From Phorcus lineatus (lineage: Eukaryota; Mollusca; Gastropoda; Trochida; Trochidae): DNA of 64,000 nucleotides. The notes beneath the pieces were generated by a model. That model had not been told where the DNA came from, made no database searches, and worked only from the letters and a program-made list of their open reading frames with translations. Made by a program: the position numbers and the translations under genes. Where the stretch lies: positions 70,697,022 to 70,761,021 of the forward strand of contig OV121081.1 of assembly GCA_921293015.1 (NCBI GenBank), written 5' to 3'. Each line of letters opens with the position of its first letter. The stretch's first letter is position 1. Shown one piece after another: positions 59,331-64,000 of the stretch.

Positions 59331-59489
59331 GTAATAAATAGGATACAAAACTCGTTCCCCATTCATATCAAGTTTTTGTCCCTCGTGAAATAATTTTGTT
59401 TTGTCACTCGCCAAGGCTCGTGAAAAAAGCAAAATTATTTCACTTGGGACATAAACTTGATATGAAAGGGGAAGCTCGTTTGATATCCT
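59331..59489 (+). repeat. Long hairpin element H4 with signature
   Basis: GTAATAAATAGGATA (59331-59345) leads into inverted arms spanning 59340-59489. Within the left arm CTCG lies at arm positions 12, 43 and 68. At the first and third the partner arm, read in pairing orientation, has CGAG; at the second it has CAAG. The tetranucleotide therefore runs in the same direction on both arms (CTCG three times on the left, CTCG twice and CTTG once on the right). The rest of the stem pairs well (for example TTCATATCAAGTTT). Confidence 0.85.
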
Positions 59490-60901
59490 ATAAATATTAG
59501 AGGTGTTATATGACTTTTGATACAATACGTCGGATGTTAAACCTGTAAGCTTTTGGAACGATGTGCGATGTTTTATATTCGCTTGTGTTCAATTATTTTC
59601 CTGATTTTTCTGAATTTCTAAAATTTTGCTATCATTGTAATATGAAGGAACAATTGTGTATTAAGAAGCACATGAGGTTAGTCAGAATGGGGCTATTGCA
59701 AATATTGCAGAAAATACGAGACACACCACTGAGCCCATTTCCTCCTAGTGTGTACATCGCCTGCTGTTAGTCTTGGTATACTTGTGAACATAATAACAGT
59801 GAATGCAAGCATCTCGTTTCTAAAAACACAGTATTTCACATCTACTTGCAACTTCCAGTCCTTACCTTGTACAGACATACGAGGATTGTTATTTAAACGA
59901 CAGTCAGGACATTTGGTATATTTCCTTGTAAAAGGACATGTGGAAACTACCAACTGAAAAAAATAGGATTGATTTTATACATCACACTCACTCCTTACTG
60001 GCAAAGACAATTCTGAAAGCAAGCTGAGTGACGGAGCATTATCAGGCAGGAGTAACACATGGCCTCCCGGGACCTGACGTGAGACTGTAAACAGAACATG
60101 TCTATATAAACACATGCAGTGTACACATGGCCCTGTTTGCGTCCTTTCAGACTTCCAAGAATTCCTTTAATAGTTTTGAGACAGTGTCTTTACATGCAAT
60201 TCATACTTGACTCTTTCCCACAAATGTTTAAAACATTTAGTTTAAACTGAACGGGATACCCATTAAACTTGTTTCACCGCGGTGGTCCTTCACGTGAGAA
60301 GAACCTGACCTGCCATGCAATGTTGGTTGGTTGAGTCAGTTCAGTTTAACGTTAAAGTTGTAACCACGCTACATTGAGCAATCGCTGGTCCCTTTTATAC
60401 ATCATGTAAATGAACGACGAAGGGAATCTTACGACAGGGCATCCACATGCCAAACTGACAAACTCAGACAATGACCTGTCGTTGAAAGGACAATTAACAT
60501 CTACCTAATGCATCAGAACGGATCATACCATTTTCCGTCCTGCAAGTAGTAGATCCCGGTCCAACTGCCAAATCATTTTGAAAATACTTTATCCACTCGC
60601 ACTTACCCTTAAAGAAGCAACTATTCTGGGTGAACAACATACAATGAGAGGCATTAACATTTTATTCTCTAAAATAGGTTCCATTGTTTTCAAGTTTTAA
60701 ACAGATATTGAATTGTACAGAATACGAGATCAGTGCAGAGGAAGTTTAAGGGTTAAGGTTTAACATTGTATATACTAGATTTTAATCATTGTTGTATATG
60801 CTTTTCTGATATGACATATTTATATGACATGACAATTTATCATCCAAAACTGTTTTAATTTTTTCAAATGCACATTTCTCTTGGATATGTAATGAAAATG
60901 A
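59490..60901. other. Non-coding stretch
   Basis: No supported gene or repeat. Confidence 0.25.
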
Positions 60902-60907
60902 CTTTGA

Positions 60908-61018
60908 ATGATAAATAGAATCTAACCCTCGTGTCTTTTGATATCAAATATATCAACACTTGTATCAAAGAGTGTTGATATAATTGATATCAGAAGACGC
61001 GAGGGTGAGATTTTCTAT
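60908..61018 (+). repeat. Long hairpin element H5 with signature
   Basis: TGATAAATAGAATC precedes and enters inverted arms spanning 60915-61018. Left CCCTCGTGTCTTTTGATATC pairs with right GATATCAGAAGACGCGAGGG. The first CTCG block is fully paired. The second, 31 nt further, is CTTG against CTCT, apparently decayed. The loop is about 10 nt. Confidence 0.8.
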
Positions 61019-62250
61019 GTCTGAAGGGGTATCATTTTTTCGTACCTCATGTAACCATTAAGTTTATTGTTGGCTCAAAGTTATAGTTCTTGTAAGGATG
61101 AACATCTGATAATATCAAAAACAATCTTTTCATGTTGGAATCGTCGCTAAATCCTGAACTGTATCTACGAGAAATACATTTCCTTTTGGTTAGCATACTA
61201 AACGGTTTCCTGTCAAATAAACAGAACTTTGCTAGAATACAAAAATGCAACACTCATGAAATGTGATCATCTAACAACCTTATGTCAAGCAAAACGATTT
61301 GATTCAGATCAGAAAGCCTAAAGGAAAACTTATACGGACTTTGATCGATGTTATTGTTGAGTTTGGTCTGCTCGTGAGTTGTTTATAGGAAATGATATCA
61401 TGCATACTTTTATTGGTGTAAAGTCGTAAATGAGTTTTCCAGAGCTTTTTCTACTTATCATATATGTCTAACAATCAGGTAGATAAACTTTTCGTACACA
61501 TATTAAATCCCACAAGTCTTATTCGTAGCGATTACATAAAATTTGAATTTGTAGATTTTGTGGGAAGGCATAAATAGTTGGGTTTTTTTGGGTTTTTTTA
61601 TACATAGAAGTTTTATGATGAAGAACATCGCATTTTAGGTAACACAGTGGGTAGCAGTACCTTATGCTATTGTTTAGATAAAGTAAGGAAAAAACCTGTT
61701 TGCTGATTTTATCATAAACGAAGACTCTTGTCTTACTAAAAAAATCAGGACTAACTATTTCACTCACACGAAGTAGTTATATGTGTGCAGGTAATAGAAG
61801 TTGCAATGGAGGATCATATAGTTTCGTATTTCTGTCATTGACATTGTCTCTTTATAAACTTAGTGATATGAATTATTTTTTTCCGGGTCGAGAACATATT
61901 TTCAAATGATATAGACAGTTAAAAGTCAACACAGCTACATACACATTCTCCAGCGATCGAACAAACCCGTGGTGCACGACGTTACTTTCGTCCAGCCCAC
62001 TGCTAAATGTTTACTGACGAGCAAACCCAGTGTTTACAGACAGTTAGAGAGTTTATGAATTTGATAGAGAGACGGTTCATACACGTGTGTTCACTCTCTC
62101 CAGGAGATGCTTATAGCCAGCAATGTTAATATTATCCTTGGCTTTGTTTCACGTAATTGCTGTTGGAGGACAACAATGCGGAAGACTAATAATAGCTTTG
62201 GAACTTGAAAACGTGAAATTGAATAATTGTGTTTGCATATCAGCATTTTA
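61019..62250. other. Non-coding stretch
   Basis: AT-rich; no supported gene or repeat. Confidence 0.25.
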
Positions 62251-62455
62251 GCGAGAGAGAGGGAGAGAAAGAGAGATACACAGAGATACAGAGAGAGAGA
62301 GACAGAGAGAGAGCCACGCACATATACAGATAGGCAGAGACGGATACATATTGTGAGACAGAAAGAGAGCGACAGACAGATAGAAACAGAGATCGAAGAC
62401 AGTGACACAGAGACATAAACAGGGAGATTGAGAGAGACAGAGGGTTAAAGGGAGA
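62251..62455 (+). repeat. GA-rich imperfect microsatellite
   Basis: GAGAGA and GACAGA runs over about 200 bp. They produce low-complexity ORFs on both strands that are not genes. Confidence 0.85.
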
Positions 62456-62656
62456 GTTGTAGGAGCATTATATTATATTTCTATGAGGGAAAAAACCCTC
62501 GACACAAAATCAACATTGGTTGTTTAACAGATACCAATACATGTCACAACCACATAACCACATTAAAGGCCAAAAAAACACATTAACTTGCTGATATTTC
62601 AAATGGATCACAAAAGGTTAAAGTAGTACCAACATGCATTATGTACAACTATTAGA

Positions 62657-62790
62657 CTGTTTGAGTGGCATTCTAGAATTTGTCACTTTGAGGAAGACAA
62701 GGAATATTTTATGAATTATCAACATCTTTATTGTACTGATAGTGACGTTTCGGTATAGCTTAATATGACGTTTTCAAGATATGGTGAGAT
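62657..62790 (-). mobile_element. Penelope-like 3' end with hammerhead-like motif (copy 2)
   Basis: On the minus strand: TTGAAAACGTCATA, AGCTATACCGAAACGTCACT, CAGTACAATAAAGATGTTGA, then ATTCCTTGTC and finally CTAGAATGCCACTCAAACAG. All blocks have counterparts in 10170-10310. The stem is less perfect than in copy 1. Confidence 0.5.
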
Positions 62791-64000
62791 ACAGCATCAT
62801 ATACACAAATTACAGATGGGTGGAACAACGAGGTAAGAATTATAACAGGATAAGGTAACGATAACATAAAAGGATAATAACTTGAAGCTAAGATAACATG
62901 ATAAGATGTGTGGGATTACCTATTAATCAGAGGGGAGATAACTAGCATCTTTGAACTGAACATAGTCCTGCTTCATGACTGTGTATTTAAATAAAAGCCT
63001 TTAATACAGTCTAGGTCCACATTAAGCAAGTCTAGATTGACTGAATACACAATTTGAAATATATATATATAGTATCAAATTAGGAGCCCGAAGAAAAGAA
63101 TATATAGATAAAGGAACAGTCAATTATTTAAATATTTCATAGACTAAATTTTAGTCTAAACTGAACAGTAACATAATAATACTTAAAACCAGCTTTACAG
63201 ACCCACAAAGACCATGTGATTTCATTATTTGACAATTTTTCGTTGTATTTAATGCCTGACCATTCAACTCATTTCTACACATCAATAGATACAAGACTCT
63301 ACGGCTCATCTTGAGACTATTTTAAACAATCAAGTCAGCTTGTTCCTTTTAGGATGTTAAATGTCAGCATGAGACCTGATACTGGAACAAAACCACACAT
63401 CGTTGTATGGCTTGGTGATCCATCGGGAAACGTTTTGAAAAACATTGACATTATCCAGAGACATTTAAAAACTATTGAAACAGCCGCAGCATGAGTTCAA
63501 TGAAAAGTTAACCTCAAGGCTTCACGTGTGATGTTTCACATTTTATTACAACTCCATGGTAAATATGAACATGTTTTGTTTAAAACGTTGAGACTAAACC
63601 TTCCACACATGCCATCTGTTCATCTCATCTTATTAACACATAATATCACTCTCAGCATGTCCATAGACATTTGACTGCTGACAGACAGACATTCATATAC
63701 AGTCGTACGAGTTGCACATAACGCATGCTACTCTAAGATACAGTAGTAAAGATAAATACGTGATAGATATTTGAGTACCCTCAGGCAGTGTCTCATAGAG
63801 AACTGATTTAATTCGATAGCTAATAAAAACCCATTAAAAACAAATTCCGAATAAAACTGATAAAATTGAGAGAAGATAAGGTTTCTCAACGATATCAGAT
63901 AAAAATAACCTATTTACTTTAGATATTGAATATCTGCTTTTGCTCGAATGACGTTCAGTCAAAACAGCTTTTGAGTGACAGGTGTGTGTCGCGCAGCCTG
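62791..64000. other. Non-coding stretch to the right edge
   Basis: AT-rich, with a short (TA)n near 63060-63071. Nothing else recognised. Confidence 0.25.

Noticed and set aside
62091..62418. ORFs on both strands in the GA-rich microsatellite
   Set aside because: Low-complexity artefacts of GAGACA repeats.

Overview
The window is animal nuclear DNA. It is AT-rich and intron-rich, with short coding exons separated by kilobases of sequence and many different transposable elements. The two host genes (a NUDT17-like Nudix hydrolase and an alpha-arrestin) and the mix of mobile elements (pogo/Tigger, P-element-like, hAT MITE, APE-type LINE, LTR fragment, Penelope-like ends) fit a marine invertebrate, most likely a mollusc such as a bivalve. 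The species assignment is inference; nothing here proves it.

Layout. 1-1962 (minus strand): first four coding exons of a NUDT17-like gene that runs off the left edge. 2309-6617: a complete pogo/Tigger-type DNA transposon with 16-bp TIRs, TA target duplication, an intact DD35D transposase and a second ORF. 6724-7536: a hAT-like MITE with an 8-bp target duplication. 7815-9046: a long hairpin element, an orphan exon and a hairpin remnant. 10170-10310: Penelope-like ends with a hammerhead-like motif. 12188-12675: a 39-bp minisatellite. 14275-31124 (plus strand): a seven-exon alpha-arrestin gene, 549 aa when spliced. Its intron 2 opens with a 2.2-kb minisatellite whose 22-bp unit is a copy of the exon 2 splice-donor junction. 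34936-41133: a full-length two-ORF LINE flanked by a perfect 258-bp direct duplication. 44885 to about 46500: a decayed LTR-retrotransposon 5' end. 47001-53072: two convergent genes, a C2H2-finger gene broken by an 11-bp tandem duplication and a P-element-like transposase, perhaps one transposon. 53-64 kb: no convincing gene; hairpin elements, a repeat shared with the pogo element, a GA-rich microsatellite and a second Penelope-like end.

The strongest candidate for something undescribed is a dispersed set of long hairpins (7815-7960, 42672-42826, 59340-59489, 60915-61018). Each lies next to an ATAATAAATAG-like signature. Stem sequences differ between copies, but the two arms of each copy match each other, and CTCG blocks recur at fixed spacing (31 nt start to start in three of four copies). 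At most of these blocks both arms carry the tetranucleotide in the same direction, so the folded complementary strand would hold tandem G.A mismatches at set positions. Close behind are the splice-donor minisatellite in the arrestin gene and the 258-bp target duplication of the LINE.

All gene models were built by hand from splice consensus, phase and family resemblance. No database search or folding program was run.
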